Assembly (NCBI RefSeq): GCF_017591435.1
Contig: NC_059292.1
Coordinates: 29,780,043-29,844,042 of the forward strand
Source of the DNA: Portunus trituberculatus
Taxonomy: Eukaryota; Arthropoda; Malacostraca; Decapoda; Portunidae
Reading direction: 5' to 3'
Length of the DNA: 64,000 nucleotides
Shown here: piece after piece, positions 1 through 63,063 of the stretch
Layout: each line of letters opens with the position of its first letter
How positions within the stretch are numbered: position 1 is the first letter of the stretch
Translations under genes and position numbers: made by a program
Notes under the pieces: generated by a model
Database searches by the model: none
What the model was told of the DNA's origin: nothing
The model's input: only the letters and a program-made list of their open reading frames with translations

Positions 1-2082
1 CATTAACTGGGAGGAGATGGAAAACTGAGGGGGTGCAAGAGAAATATAACTTATTTTTGGAAATATACACAACAGGAGTTAGGGAATATGTCCCGAAATA
101 TAGACCTAAGGAAGAAGGAAAGAAAGATTGGTTTAATGCAAAGTGTGCCAGGGCAAAGGAGAAAAGAGATGGAGCATGGAAAAGGTGACGGAGAAAAAGA
201 AATGCAGTAAATAAGGTAAACTTCAAGATAGCAAGAAATTAATATGTTAAAGTGAGAAGGAAGAGGAGAGGACCTATGAAAAGGATATAGTCGATAAATG
301 CAAGGAGTAACCAAAATTGTTTTAGATTCATAAACAGAAAAATAAGACAAAAAGAAACAATAGAAAGGTTAAAAGGAGAAAATGAGATGGTGGAAGACCC
401 AAAAGTATGGCAGAACTGTTAAATAATAATTCAGGAGGTCTTTACTAAGAATCCAAATTTGAAAGACCACAGGGTAATAGAGACCATCTATATGGAAGAG
501 ATTAAAGTAACCAAGCTTGAAATAAAAGAGTTAATGAAGGAACTGGATGAAGAAATGGCAATGGGACCGGATGAAGTCTCAGGCAGAATACTGAAAGAAT
601 GTAGGGAAGAACTAGCAAGACCTATACACAAGATCATAAAATGCTCAATAGAAAATGGAACAGTACCAGTGGAATGGAAAAGAGCTGAGGTGGTTCCCAT
701 ATATAAGAGCGGAAGGAAGGAAGAACCTCTAAATTACAGACTGGTATCATTAACTAGTGTAATATGTAAGATGTGTGAAAGAGTAACAAAGAAACAATGG
801 ATTGAGTTCCTTGAAGACAACAAATTACTATCAAATAGCCAATTTGGCTTTAGAAAAGGTCGGTCGTGTGTAACAAATTTACTGAGTTTCTACTCTAGAA
901 TAGTTGACAGGGTACAAGAGAGAGAGGATGGATTGACTGTATTTATTTGGATTTAAAAAGGCATTTGATAAAGTGCCACATGAAGGTTACTGTGGAAATT
1001 AGAGGAGAAGGGTGGTTTAAAAGGAAGCACATTGAGATGGATGGAAAATTATTTGAGGGAGAGAAATAAGGACGGTAGTCAAAGATATGAAGTCCAAGTG
1101 GAGAGCAGTGGAAAGCGGAGTGCCACAGGGGTCAGTATTGGCCCAATACTTTTCTCATTTATATAAACATGCCAGAAGGAGTGAACAGCTACATAAATCT
1201 GTTTGCAGACGATGCGAAACTGTGCAGAGTTATAAAGCAAAAAGAGGATTGTGAAATACTGCAAGAAGACCTAAATAAGATCTGGGAATGGAGTAAAAAG
1301 TGGGAGATGGAATTCAATGTGGACAAAAGCCATGTCATGGAAATGGGAAAAAGTGAAAGACGACCAGTGGGAATCTATAAGATGGGAGATGGAGTAGAAC
1401 TGGAGAAAGTAAAAAGGAAAAGGATTTGGGAGTGACGATGGAAGAAAATAATCAACCAGCAAGCCATATTGATAGAATTTTCAGAGACATATAATTTGCT
1501 AAGGAATATTGGAGTAGCATTTCACTACATGGACAAAGAAATGATGTAGAAATTGATAAGTACTATAATAAGACCCAGATTGGAATATGCAGGAGTAGTG
1601 TGGACCCTCACAAAAGAAACACATAAGGAAGCTGGAGAGACTACAAAAAATGGCTACAAGAATGGTCCCAGAACTTGAAGGGTTGACATATGAGGAGAGA
1701 CTAAAGGCTATGGATCTTCCAACATTGGAACAGAGAAGGGAGAGAGGGGATCTCATACAAGTTTATAAATTGATTAACGGAATGGACCAAGTGGACAATG
1801 AGTATCTTATCCTGAGAGAAGAATATGCCAGTCGAAGCACAAGATTGCATAGTAAGAAGCTGAGGAAGGGAAGATGTCTAAGAGATATTAAAAATATAGT
1901 TTCCAAAAGATGTGTTGAGACGTGGAACAGTTTGAAAGAAAAAGTAGTGTCTGCAACGAGTGTACACAGTTTTAAAGAAAGATTGGATAAGTGTAGATAT
2001 GGAGACGGGGCCACACGAGCATAAAGCCCAGGCCCTGTAAAACTACAACTAGGTAAATACACAAATACACACACACACACAC
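1..2082 (+). mobile_element. CR1-like LINE copy A (partial, decayed)
   Basis: Sense-strand reading gives the end of the endonuclease-RT linker (KDWFNAKCARAKEKRDGAW near 120-180), then reverse transcriptase: GPDEVSGRILKECREELARP, QFGFRKGRSC, the catalytic FADDAKLC near 1200-1225, and the C-terminal block TYEERLKAMDLPTLEQRRERG. Frameshifts and stops break the frame (for example near 950-1170 and 1430), so it is not coding now. The 3' end reads ACAACTAGGTAAATAC, then ACAAATAC and (AC)n ending at 2082. The 5' part continues off the window. The family resembles the CR1 group in its thumb and C-terminal motifs. It lies antisense to DYNC2H1, in its last visible intron. Confidence 0.85.
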
Positions 2083-4498
2083 CACTGGCCGGGCTCCGTG
2101 GAGAGTGGACATGCCTCCTCAGAGTGTCTACCTAACACTAAGCTAAACAATGTGCTTGGAGTGAGAATCACTAGTACAAAGGGGCAATCAGAGCGAGTGA
2201 ACAGTGTACAGAGTGAACGTAGCCTGGTGGCGTGTACATACAAGTGATTGGAGGTGTTGGAATCCGCATAAACGACAGCGAGAAACCACACAAAGGAGCC
2301 ATAAACAGCCGAAGATAACACACAAAGCTACCAGGCCTGACTGAGTGACAAAACAAACACTCCCAGGAAGAGTGAAATGAAATGGATAGATCTGTAAGAA
2401 ATAAGTTACCAAATTAAAAATATGCCGATGAGGCCCAGGGAGCAAAACCAAAAGTAACCATTCAAAATATGAATCCATCTTCAACAGGGGCAACAATGCA
2501 AGGTAGATTGGTAATAATAGAAAAGAAACTTGAGGAGTTGGTGAAGGAATTAAAAGTTCAGAGGAGTGAGGAGGAGCAGGATAGAGAATTCCGCAAGGCT
2601 TTGAAGGAAAGAGTCTGGAGACTGGAGGAAAATGAAAAACGATTGGTAGATGAGAATGCACACTTTGAGAGTGGAGGTTGAAAAATATAAGAGATGGTTG
2701 GAGGAGAAAATGGAGGTTCATAAATGGTAAACTTAAAAAGAGAGAGTCCATTGAAAGATTAAAAGGAGAGCAAGGGATAGTAGATGACCCTAAGAATATC
2801 GCAGAATTGCTAAATAATAGGTTTCAACAAGTATTTACTAAAGAAACAATGTTTGTAAAGCCTCAAAATGTAGAAGGAAATGTGCACATGGATGACATTA
2901 AGATACCTAAAAAGGAGTTATATAAAATGTTGGGGGAACTTAAAGATGATAAAGCGATGAGACCAGATGAAGTTTCAGGCAAATTATTGAAGGAATGTAG
3001 AGAAGAATCGATAGATCCATTATATGATATTATAAGGTGCTCATTAGAAACTGGGAAAGTACCAGTAGAGTGAAAAATAGCTGAAGTGGTGCCCATTTAT
3101 AAGGGAGGCAGTAAGGAAGAGCCTCTTAACTATAGACCTGTGTCTTTAAAAAGTGTGGTCGGTAAGATTTGTGAGAGGGTGATAAAGAAATATTGGATAC
3201 GGTTCCTGGAGGATCATAAGTTATTATCGGATCATCAATTTGGCTTTAGGAAAGGGAGGTCATGTGTATGTAACAAATCTACTGAGCTTTTATTCGAGAG
3301 TGGTTGACAAAATACAAGAGAGAGAGAGGGATGGATGGACTGTGTATATTTGGATTTAAAAAAAGCTTTTGACAAGGTACCTCACATGAGACTGCTATGG
3401 AAATTAGAGATTTATGGAGGACTGAAGGGAAAAGTGTTAAAGTGGATGGAAAACTACTTGAGATGGAGGGAAATGAGAATGGTAGTAAGGGATGCACAGT
3501 CGGACTGGTTGGTGGTGGAGAGTGGAGTCCCACAAGGTTCAGTGCTGGCACCAATACTTTTCCTTGTCTATATTAATGATATGCCAGAGGAGTAAACAGT
3601 TATATTAATTTGTTTGCGGATGATGCAAAGTTGTGTAGGTGTGAAGAGTGAAGAAGATTGTGAAATTTTACAGGCAGATCTGGATAGGATTTGGGAGTGG
3701 AGCAAGAGGTGGGAGATGGAATTTAATCTGAGCAAAAGTCATGTAATGGAGATGGGGAAGAGTGGAAGACGGCCAAGAGGGTCATATAAGATGGGTGAAG
3801 AAGTAGTGTTGAAAAAGGTGGAAAAGGAAAAGGATTTGGGAGTGATAATACAAGACCATGGGCAGTTTGAGGCTCATATTGACAAGATGTTTGGAGAAAC
3901 ATATAATTTGATTAGAAATATTGGATTAGCCTTTCATTATATGGATAAAGATATGATGAAGAAATTAATTAGTACGGTAATTAGACCAAGATTGGAATAT
4001 GCTGGGGTGGTTTGGTCCCCTTATAAAAAGAAGCATATAAGGAAGTTGGAGAGATTGCAGAGAATGGCAACAAAAATGGTTCCGGAATTGGCAGAAATGA
4101 CCTATGAGGAGAGATTAAAAGAAATGAATTTGCTTACCTTGGAACAAAGAAGAGAAAGAGGGGATTTAATACAGGTTTATAAACTGTTGAATGGTTTGGA
4201 TGAAGTGGATAATGAGCAAATGATGTTGAGAGAAGAAAATTTAAATCGAACTACGAAATCGCATAGTAAAAAGATAGCCAAGGGAATATGCTTGAAGGAT
4301 GTGAAGAAATATAGTTTCCCACAGAGATGTGTGGAGGTGTGGAATAGTTTGAGTGAGGAGGTGGTGTCAGTGAGGAGTGTGCATAGTTTTAAAGGAAAGT
4401 TGGATGTGTGTAGATATGGAGACGGGGCCACACGAGTATGATACCCAGGCCCTGTAAAATTACAACTAGGTGAATACAACTAGGTGAATACACACACA
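2083..4498 (+). mobile_element. CR1-like LINE copy B with 5' UTR and ORF1 start
   Basis: This copy starts right after the (AC)n tail of copy A. About 385 nt of apparent 5' UTR precede an ATG at 2469 that opens a 70-residue ORF1-like, charged coiled coil (RLVIIEKKLEELVKELKVQR). The sequence then jumps near 2680 into the pre-RT linker (ERLKGEQGIVDDPKNIAELL), so the rest of ORF1 and the endonuclease appear to be deleted. RT follows, with single breaks near 3073, 3300 and 3594, then a long intact C-terminal frame (3614-4441). Motifs are GVPQGSVLAPILF and FADDAKLC. The tail has two AACTAGGTGAATAC units and a short AC run. It is the best-preserved copy. Confidence 0.85.
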
Positions 4499-6122
4499 GA
4501 ACCTAATAGGACATTGGATTGCCAAAGACTACAAAAGATTGCAGTACACAAAGAGGATATTGGAAGATTACTGGATAAGTTGGAAGTCAGAAAAGCAATG
4601 AGGCCAGATGGTGTATCAGGCTGGGTTGTTAAAAGAATGAAGAGCAATTACTGGATCCAATTTGGGAAATAATTAAAAGTTCAATAAATGAACGGAAAGT
4701 TCCACTAGAGTGGAAGAGAGCCAACGTAATACTGATATTTAAAGGACGAAAGGCAACTGAACCACTAAACTACAGACCAGTGTCACTTACAAGTGTCGTA
4801 AGGAAGTTATGTGAAATAATTATCAAAGAAAAATGGGTTAAATTTCTAGAAGAGGAGCAAGTCATATTGAACAGACAATTTGGGTTCAGGACAGGGCGGT
4901 CATGTGTATCACACTTATTAAGCTTCTACTCGAGTTATTGCAGGACTTGAAAACATAGATGGATGGGTAGACACAGTATACCTGGACATTAAAAAAGCTT
5001 TTGATAAAGTCCCGCATGGAAGACTTCTTTGGAAACTAGAGAACATAGGAGGACTGCGTGGAATCTTGCTCAAATGGACAAGAGATTATTTGAAGGATAG
5101 GGAAATGAGAACTGTGATCAGGGATACATACTCATCTTGGGGTAAAGTAACTAGTGGAGTGCCACAAGGGTCAGGGTCAGTGTTAGACCCCATTATGTTT
5201 CAAGTTTAGGTAAAAGACATTCACATTGGGATAAACAGTTATATGAATTTATTCGCTGATGATGCAAAGTTGCTAAGAGTTATCAAAACCAGAGAGGACT
5301 GTCTGCTGTTGTAGGAAGATTTAAACAAGATCTATGAATGGAGCAAGAAGTGAAAATTGGAGTTTAATGCCAAGAAATGCCACATAATGGAACTAGGAAA
5401 GAGTAAGAGAAGACCAGTATGGAACTATTTGATGGGAGAGGAACAAATAATGAAGACTAAAGAGGAAAAAGATCTTGGGGTGACCATACAAGAAAATCTG
5501 AGCCCTGATAAACACATAAGCAAGATATTTGGACTATCATATAAGATGTTGACTAATATAAGAGTGGCATTTAATTACATGGATAAAGATATGATGAAAA
5601 AATCATCACAAGCATGATACACCCAAGGCTGGAATATGCAGCAGTGGTATGGTCTCCGAGCTCTAAAGAGGATATAAGAAAATTGGTAAGGATACAGAAG
5701 ATTGCTACAACGATGGTGCCAGAATTAAAGGACTTCACATATGAAGAACGATTGAAGGAAATGGGACTGCCAACCTTACAAGATAGAAGAGAATGCAGGC
5801 ACCTAATAACAATGTGTAAGATAGTATATGATATTGAAAAGATAGACAAACAAGACCTGGTACTGTTGACGGAAGAAGATGGAAGGACAAGAAGACATGA
5901 AAAGATCAGGATGAGGCAGTGTGTGAAGGATATTGGAAAATACAGTTTTTCACACAGAACGGTGGTAAAATAGAATGTATTGGATAATGGAATTGTCACA
6001 GCACATATTGTGCATAACTTTAAAGAAAAACTAGATAAATGGAGATATGGAGACAGGACACTATGAGCCCCGCTTAGACCCTGTACAATACAACTAGGTA
6101 AATACATCTAGGTAAACACACG

Positions 6123-6169
<47 letters not shown>
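4499..6169 (+). mobile_element. CR1-like LINE copy C (diverged, 5'-truncated)
   Basis: It begins directly after the AC run of copy B, inside the RT region (LLDKLEVRKAMRPDGVSG), and ends with ACAACTAGGTAAATAC, a decayed second unit, and a (CA)n array to 6169. RT signatures include NYRPVSLTSV, QFGFRTGRSC, LDIKKAFDKVPHGRL and FADDAKL. Several frameshifts and stops are visible. It differs from copies A and B throughout, so it is probably a separate subfamily inserted at another time. Confidence 0.82.
6121..6169. repeat. (AC)n array, tail of LINE copy C
   Basis: CA repeat with two CG-variant units at its start, continuous with the 3' end of the LINE. Confidence 0.95.
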
Positions 6170-6171
<2 letters not shown>

Positions 6172-6227
6172 TCCTCCATACATACATTCTGTGAGCAAAT
6201 GTCTTGTAGTGTCTAAGTGCAGCTCAC

Positions 6228-53827
<47,600 letters not shown>

Positions 53828-54580
53828 GTGAAAATTCTTTAGATTTTGCCTTAAATGATCATCCTTCCTTTGGAGTTAAGGGAAATCTGAAAGAGTACAC
53901 TTTGTTTTTATATTGTTCATCCCAGAAACTCATGGTTTATTTCTTAACTAGTTGATACGAACCCTGGCTACTGTCTCCAGCTCATCAGGAACACTGCCAC
54001 AGAGTCATGAGAGTAACACTGACCTGAGTCTACTTTTATATTAATTTAAAAGGCAATACACGGTGACTCAACAAGACAAACAGTGGAACAAAACATGAGT
54101 CTTTGCCAGACATGTGAACAAAACACTACATAAGACAACCTTGTTAACACGCATAGAAACGAAAAAAACAAAAACACATGAGTGACTGACCCTGTGTCGA
54201 GTTCAGCGACGCTGCACAGGAATGTCCAGCTTGCCGTTACGTGCTTCACGTGCCTCCACGTGCTGGCTTTCCCACACACTCGTGTGCCTCAAGCCCTCAT
54301 GGTGGCCATCTACTCACACTGCAGCAGTATGATACAATACCTATGCTCACTCACATACAAGCAACATGACGTCGCACCAACATACCTGGCCAAAGTGTAA
54401 CACTCAACCAAACAACAGTGAATGACAGCAAAGTTTGGCACACGTGCGGGTGGTTGTCATGGCGACACACCAATACGTGGTCGTCAAGACGACCACCACA
54501 ACACTCCACTTACCGCCACTTCTTCAAATGCAATGTTCTCCTGCCGAACAACTTTTATCACGAAGTTTTATAATTGTGGC
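53828..54580 (-). promoter_or_regulatory. DYNC2H1: Putative DYNC2H1 5' flank and promoter region
   Basis: Upstream of the start codon, this unique sequence holds three CACGTG E-box hexamers (54247, 54257, 54441), a TGACGT half-CRE near 54367, and the X-box below. No convincing TATA box was seen. A possible 5' non-coding donor (CAG/GTCAGTG) occurs near 54017-54023, so an untranslated first exon is possible. A (GA)n array begins at 54596. The transcription start is not determined. Confidence 0.45.
54453..54466. promoter_or_regulatory. RFX X-box motif upstream of DYNC2H1
   Basis: GTTGTCATGGCGAC fits the ciliary X-box consensus RYYNYYWWRRNRAC at every position and is a near-palindrome. RFX-family factors bind such sites upstream of intraflagellar-transport genes in nematodes, flies and vertebrates, including dynein-2 heavy chain. 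It lies about 630 bp upstream of the start codon, further than is usual in nematodes but reasonable if a non-coding first exon exists. Confidence 0.65.
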
Positions 54581-54590
54581 AACTAAAGAA

Positions 54591-57460
<2,870 letters not shown>

Positions 57461-57492
<32 letters not shown>

Positions 57493-57618
57493 CTTCTGTA
57501 ACACACACATACACACGCGCACACACTCGCACACGTACACAGTTACATTCTCATTTGTCATGTTTTTTTTTTAGGTGTTTTTTAAGGTATTGACGTTTTT
57601 GTTGATGTCTTGGAACGG

Positions 57619-57665
<47 letters not shown>
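57461..57665. repeat. Two (CT)n arrays
   Basis: CT repeats at 57461-57489 and 57621-57665 with T-rich sequence between them. Confidence 0.9.
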
Positions 57666-57668
<3 letters not shown>

Positions 57669-57978
57669 CAGTATTTGGTCCTTCTATTCACATTTACGTC
57701 AGAAAAGTTTTCGCTAATAGTGACTTTTTGATCATTCTACAGGTTTGCTATTAAACAGTCCACTTCTGTACAGACCGGCTCCCCCACTTGGTGAAGCACC
57801 CTTCCTACTATTTTACTTTTTTATTCTTTCTTTCTTTTTTTTTTTAGCTAAAGTAACATATCAGCTCAAGGGATTTTAATACTCAAGGGATTTTAATACG
57901 TTAACATTATAGGCCAGAAGTTCTCTTTCTCAAACCCACTTCATGTCCTCTTCTCCATCCCCACTCCCTCCTTATTTC

Positions 57979-57980
<2 letters not shown>

Positions 57981-58054
<74 letters not shown>
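57981..58054. repeat. (GT)n array, left side of SINE 1
   Basis: Pure GT repeat abutting the SINE tail; the partner run is 58329-58357. Confidence 0.95.
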
Positions 58055-58057
<3 letters not shown>

Positions 58058-58328
58058 CACTGTTTGATCTGCCGCAGTCTCTGACGAGACAGCCAGACGT
58101 TACCCTACGGAACGAGCTCAGAGCTCATTATTTCCGATCTTCGGATAGGCCTGAGACCAGGCACACACCACACACCGGGACAACAAGGTCACAACTCCTC
58201 GATTTACATCCCGTACCTACTCACTGCTAGGTGAACAGGGGCTACACGTGAAAGGAGACACCCAAATATCTCCACCCGGCCGGGGAATCGAACCCCAGCG
58301 CTCTAACCACTGCACTGAGCTACCGGGC
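58055..58328 (-). mobile_element. tRNA-derived SINE 1, between GT arrays
   Basis: On the minus strand it starts GCCCGGTAGCTCAGTGCAGT (A box) and has GGTTCGATTCC (B box), both RNA polymerase III promoter parts from a tRNA. A body with CCTGTTCACCTAGCAGTGAG follows. It ends AACAGTGAAACACAC and runs into the AC strand of the GT array at 57981-58054. Its head directly abuts another GT run (58329-58357). Confidence 0.85.
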
Positions 58329-58359
<31 letters not shown>

Positions 58360-58379
58360 AACCTAATCAGCCAGGAGCA

Positions 58380-58381
<2 letters not shown>

Positions 58382-58447
<66 letters not shown>

Positions 58448-58942
58448 GCCGCGGCCACAAGAGACAAGAGAGACAAACGAGCAATCTTGCTTCATTTACA
58501 GTACCATCGTTTCCGTACTCTGGACTTCTTTGTGGGACGGTCAGTGTGGAAGGGAAGGGAAGAGAAAGGAAGGGAAGGGATGGGAAGAGAAGGGAAGGAA
58601 TGGGTAGAGAAGAGAAGGGAAGGGGAAGAAAAGATGTAAGTTGGAGACTGATAAGTTAACGGTAAAGACAGAAGGAAGAAAGGGAAAAGAAAGGCAGCAA
58701 AAGAAAAAAAATGGAGAGAGAACATTTAGAAATTGGAAGAAGGAAAAAAAAAACACGTAAGGAAATAAATGAAATGGAGGGAATGGAGACGGAAGGAAAA
58801 AGGAGAGAATAAGAGAGCAGAGGGGAAAATAATGACCCAGTAATGAACAGGTCAAGGCGAAAAGAGGAAAGAAAGAATGAAGAAAATAGAGGAAGGGATA
58901 GAGAGGGAAAAACGGAAAAGAGAGCGATGGATGAATTATTAT

Positions 58943-59028
<86 letters not shown>
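58382..59028. repeat. GA arrays and polypurine tract
   Basis: (GA)n at 58382-58441 and 58945-59028, and between them about 58548-58930 is almost entirely purine on the plus strand (GAAGGGAAGG-type repeats). Confidence 0.9.
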
Positions 59029-59029
<1 letters not shown>

Positions 59030-59391
59030 GATCCAGCAACATCCAAAGCAGCAACACTGTTAACAATTTGCCCAAGAAAAGTAAGTAGACCCACCCCTCC
59101 CTTCCCTCCTTGCCTCTTCTCCCGTCCTCCCCTCCCTCCCTCCCTCCCTTGCTAAACTTTCCCGCGTGAAGTTGGAGGAAAATCCCTTAAAAAACGTTCA
59201 TTACGAAAGAGCTTTCAAAGAATCTACAAACTGTATAGTGCGAGACAGGACATGACGGAGCTGCATAAATGATAGATCCCCCTTTTAAAAGACGTGTCAA
59301 GTTTTAAACTGCTACACAGGTTCCATTATCACACATTATGTTGACAAAATTTTGATGGATGCTACATTTCCCAGGGGATGGTCGGCTCACT

Positions 59392-59721
<330 letters not shown>

Positions 59722-59787
59722 TGGGGGAGGGGGTGGGGAAGAACGAGACAGAGCTGGTCAAGTTGAGGCACAGAGGATATCAAGGTA

Positions 59788-60105
59788 TGGGGTGTTGTGG
59801 TGGTGTGCAGTGGTGTGTATGGTGTTGTTGTGGTGGTGTGTATGGTGGTGTTGTGGTGTGTGTTGCTACGTTTTAGTTATGTTTTGGTATGTTGACAGTG
59901 TTGTGATGGTGTCTGGTCTGTTGTGGTGGTGTGTAGTGTGGTGTGGTATATGCTGGTGTGTGGCAATGTGTGGTGTGGTGTATGCTGGTGTGTAGTGATG
60001 TGTGGTGTGGTATATATTGGTGTGAGGTGTGATATGGTGGGGTCTACGCTGGTGTGGTGTGGTGTGGTGTGGTATGCATGGTGTTGCGGTGTGTGGTGAT
60101 AGATT
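59788..60105. repeat. TGGTGTG-type minisatellite
   Basis: Imperfect repeats of TGGTGTGT/TGGTGTTG-like units over about 320 bp, G/T-rich on the plus strand. Confidence 0.85.
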
Positions 60106-60111
60106 ACCAGT

Positions 60112-61178
60112 AACTCAACATTCCTAACTAGAGAAATACCTTTGAAAACACTGCTTCCTATATTTAAAAGACTCTTGTTGCAGCGACACGGGGTTTGAAT
60201 AGTATTTCATGGTTTTGAGAGACTGTAGTATAAATGATAAGCGTTTAAGAAGTTTTACATGCTTATGGGAAAGACTGACAAGCACTGTGAATTGCGGGGT
60301 ACCGTATTGTGGGAATAGGAAGGAGAGTGGCACATCCTAACACTTAAACTTAAAACGCTTTCCTCTCTCACCATCACTGCTTTCTAAAGGCTCTAGTCGA
60401 AGATAATCGTGTTTTTAAGGGTGTTTTTATAATTCTGGTGATGGATTGGTAAGATTTATACTTCATTAAAAAGGAGAAACTGTCATGAAAACCCGGGTAG
60501 CCGTCTCTGTGCCCTTAGAAAACTGTCGTGGTGAGAGAGCAAGGCGTTTGTGAATAGGGACATTTAACCTCTTCAGTAAAATGGCGCGTTCTCATGTTTA
60601 TTCTACTTATTATATGGTGATTACATACAGCTTCAGAAACTTAGGTGGGGATTAAAATAGTGAAGACTGGCCATTAATCTTCTGACCTCCATAGACCTTT
60701 CCTAATGTAAATAAAATCGCCTAATCACACTCAAAACTAGTGGGAAAAATACGTCCCAGTACTAAAGGGGTTAATACGCTGCACACCCCAGCCTTGCTCA
60801 CTCGCGTCATTCCTCCTCTTCGTTGCTCATGAAATATTGACCATTTCCTAACATGTTGCTGCTGCGGCACTAGTCTCGGGTGCTCTCCACGGCCCGGCAG
60901 GTAAAGAGTATCGTGAAGAGGGTGGGAGGACGCGATGGCAAGTAAGTGCCTTAAATAAATCGTGAGGTTTTAATTCGTTCTCTTACGGGCGAGTGTGTAG
61001 TGTAATAGGTGGCGAGGGGGCTTCGGTGATTAATCTGCTGTGGTGGTGGTGGTAGTGGTGGCTGCGGTGTTGGTAGTGGTGGTGGTTTGTCATGTCAACA
61101 CCACCACGCATGTCACTTACCTCTCCACCTGTTCGTCCATCTTTCCGTCTCGACACGCAAGTTGAAAACAGCAACAGG
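60112..61178. other. Intergenic, possible non-coding exon
   Basis: Mostly unremarkable. At 60900 there is CCCGGCAG/GTAAAG, and at about 60935 CGCGATGGCAAGTAAGTG, both resembling plus-strand splice donors in a CpG-containing context. No coding evidence supports them. Confidence 0.25.
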
Positions 61179-61198
61179 TGTGTGTGTGTGTGTGTGTG

Positions 61199-61482
61199 AT
61201 TCACCTCGGTCACCTGCTGGTCACCCAGCCAGTCTTCCCGATTACAGAGCGAGCTCAGAGCTCATAGACCGATCTTCGGGTAGGACTGAGACCACAACAC
61301 GCTCCACACACCGGGAAAACGAGGCCACAATCCCTCGAGTTACATCTCGTACCTATTTACTGCTAGGTGAACAGGGGCCACACATTAAGAGGCTTGCCCA
61401 TTTGCCTCGCCGCTTATCGGGACTCGAACCCGGGCCTCTCGACTGTGAGTCGAGCGTGCTAACCACTACACTACGCTGTGTG
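61199..61482 (-). mobile_element. tRNA-derived SINE 2 (tandem pair)
   Basis: Same family as the element at 58055: tRNA-like head with B box GGTTCGAGTCC at about 61429-61439 (minus strand), middle CCTGTTCACCTAGCAGTAAA, and a 3' end GAGGTGAATCACACAC joining a GT array at 61179-61198. Its head is joined to the tail of the next SINE by a few AC units. Confidence 0.85.
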
Positions 61483-61865
<383 letters not shown>

Positions 61866-62055
61866 TTATCTTTTAATTCGATCACTTTCTTACGTTTTCT
61901 TTCTCCGTCCTTTTTTCATCTTCCACTGAGGAGGTGGAGGAGGAGGAAGAGGAGGTAGAGAGAAAAAGGTGAAGGACAAGGTTGTAAGTGTATAAAAATC
62001 TTTAATTATAACACCTTTTTTTCACTATCATTTTTCTCCTATGGTAGGGGAGAAG

Positions 62056-62290
62056 GGAAGGAGGAGGAGGAGGAGGAGGAGGAGGAGGAGGAGGAGGAGG
62101 AGGAGGAGGAGGAGGAGGAGGAGGAGGAGAAAGAGAAGAAGAAGGAGAAGGAGAAGGAGAAGGAGAAGAAGGAGGAGGAGGAAGAATAAAGAAGGGAGCA
62201 AGAAGGAAAGGAAAATGGAAGGGAAGGAAAAGAAAAAAAATAGGAGGAGGAGGAGGAAAAAGGAAGCAAGAAGAAGAGGAAGAGGAGTGT
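62056..62290. repeat. (GGA)n and purine-rich tract
   Basis: About 25 GGA units followed by mixed GAA/GGA purine sequence; essentially no pyrimidines over 200 bp on the plus strand. Confidence 0.92.
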
Positions 62291-62299
62291 AAGAAGAGG

Positions 62300-62778
62300 G
62301 GGAGAAGTGGGAGACAAGTAAGGCTGGGCTGAGTTAATATCCCACGTTCCCCAGCGGCCAGGCGGGGATCTCTTGACTCCGTGTTGACTCCGGCAGACTC
62401 CTGTTCTTCATTTGTTCAACACAATTAAGCCCGAGCACTTCTTCCTCTCGTATATTTATGGATTTTACCCTCCCTTTCCCAAAACGATTCGCTCGCCAAC
62501 AGGTCACTCTTGCCTTGTCTGCGATTAGGCGAAGCAGGGCCGAGCGATACCTTACGAGAACTCAATAAGCTTGCGCCTAATTTACAGAGGATCTAAGACT
62601 ATTTCCAAGCTGTCGATTGTCACTTGTTCCTCCCATTTATCTTGATCCAACACTCTTACGGAGAGGATCCAATACTTTTACCAGACCGTTAATTGGCGCC
62701 TCTTTTCCCCCTCAGTTAAAGAGACACTGCCCGCCACCACCGCCACCACTACTATCCCTTGGCTGTCTGTCTCCATCG

Positions 62779-62855
<77 letters not shown>

Positions 62856-63025
62856 TTTATATCGTCACCGTCTATACTATTTTTATTTCCTTATTTTTCC
62901 CCTCCTTTTCCTCCTCCTCCTCCTCCTCCCCCTTTTCCTCTTCCTTCCATGTTTCAAGGAAGGATATAATTGACTCAAGACATTCCTGTGATAATATGCT
63001 TACTCACTCACTCACTCTCTCACTC

Positions 63026-63063
<38 letters not shown>

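Noticed and set aside
2040..6170. CRISPR-like or satellite array from the repeated tail units
   Set aside because: The repeats are 3' ends of separate LINE copies separated by RT sequence, in an animal genome.
58248..58607. 119-residue frame near SINE 1
   Set aside because: It is composed of SINE, GT repeat and GA repeat.
62041..62317. Arg-rich or Ser-rich frames
   Set aside because: Translations of the (GGA)n purine tract.
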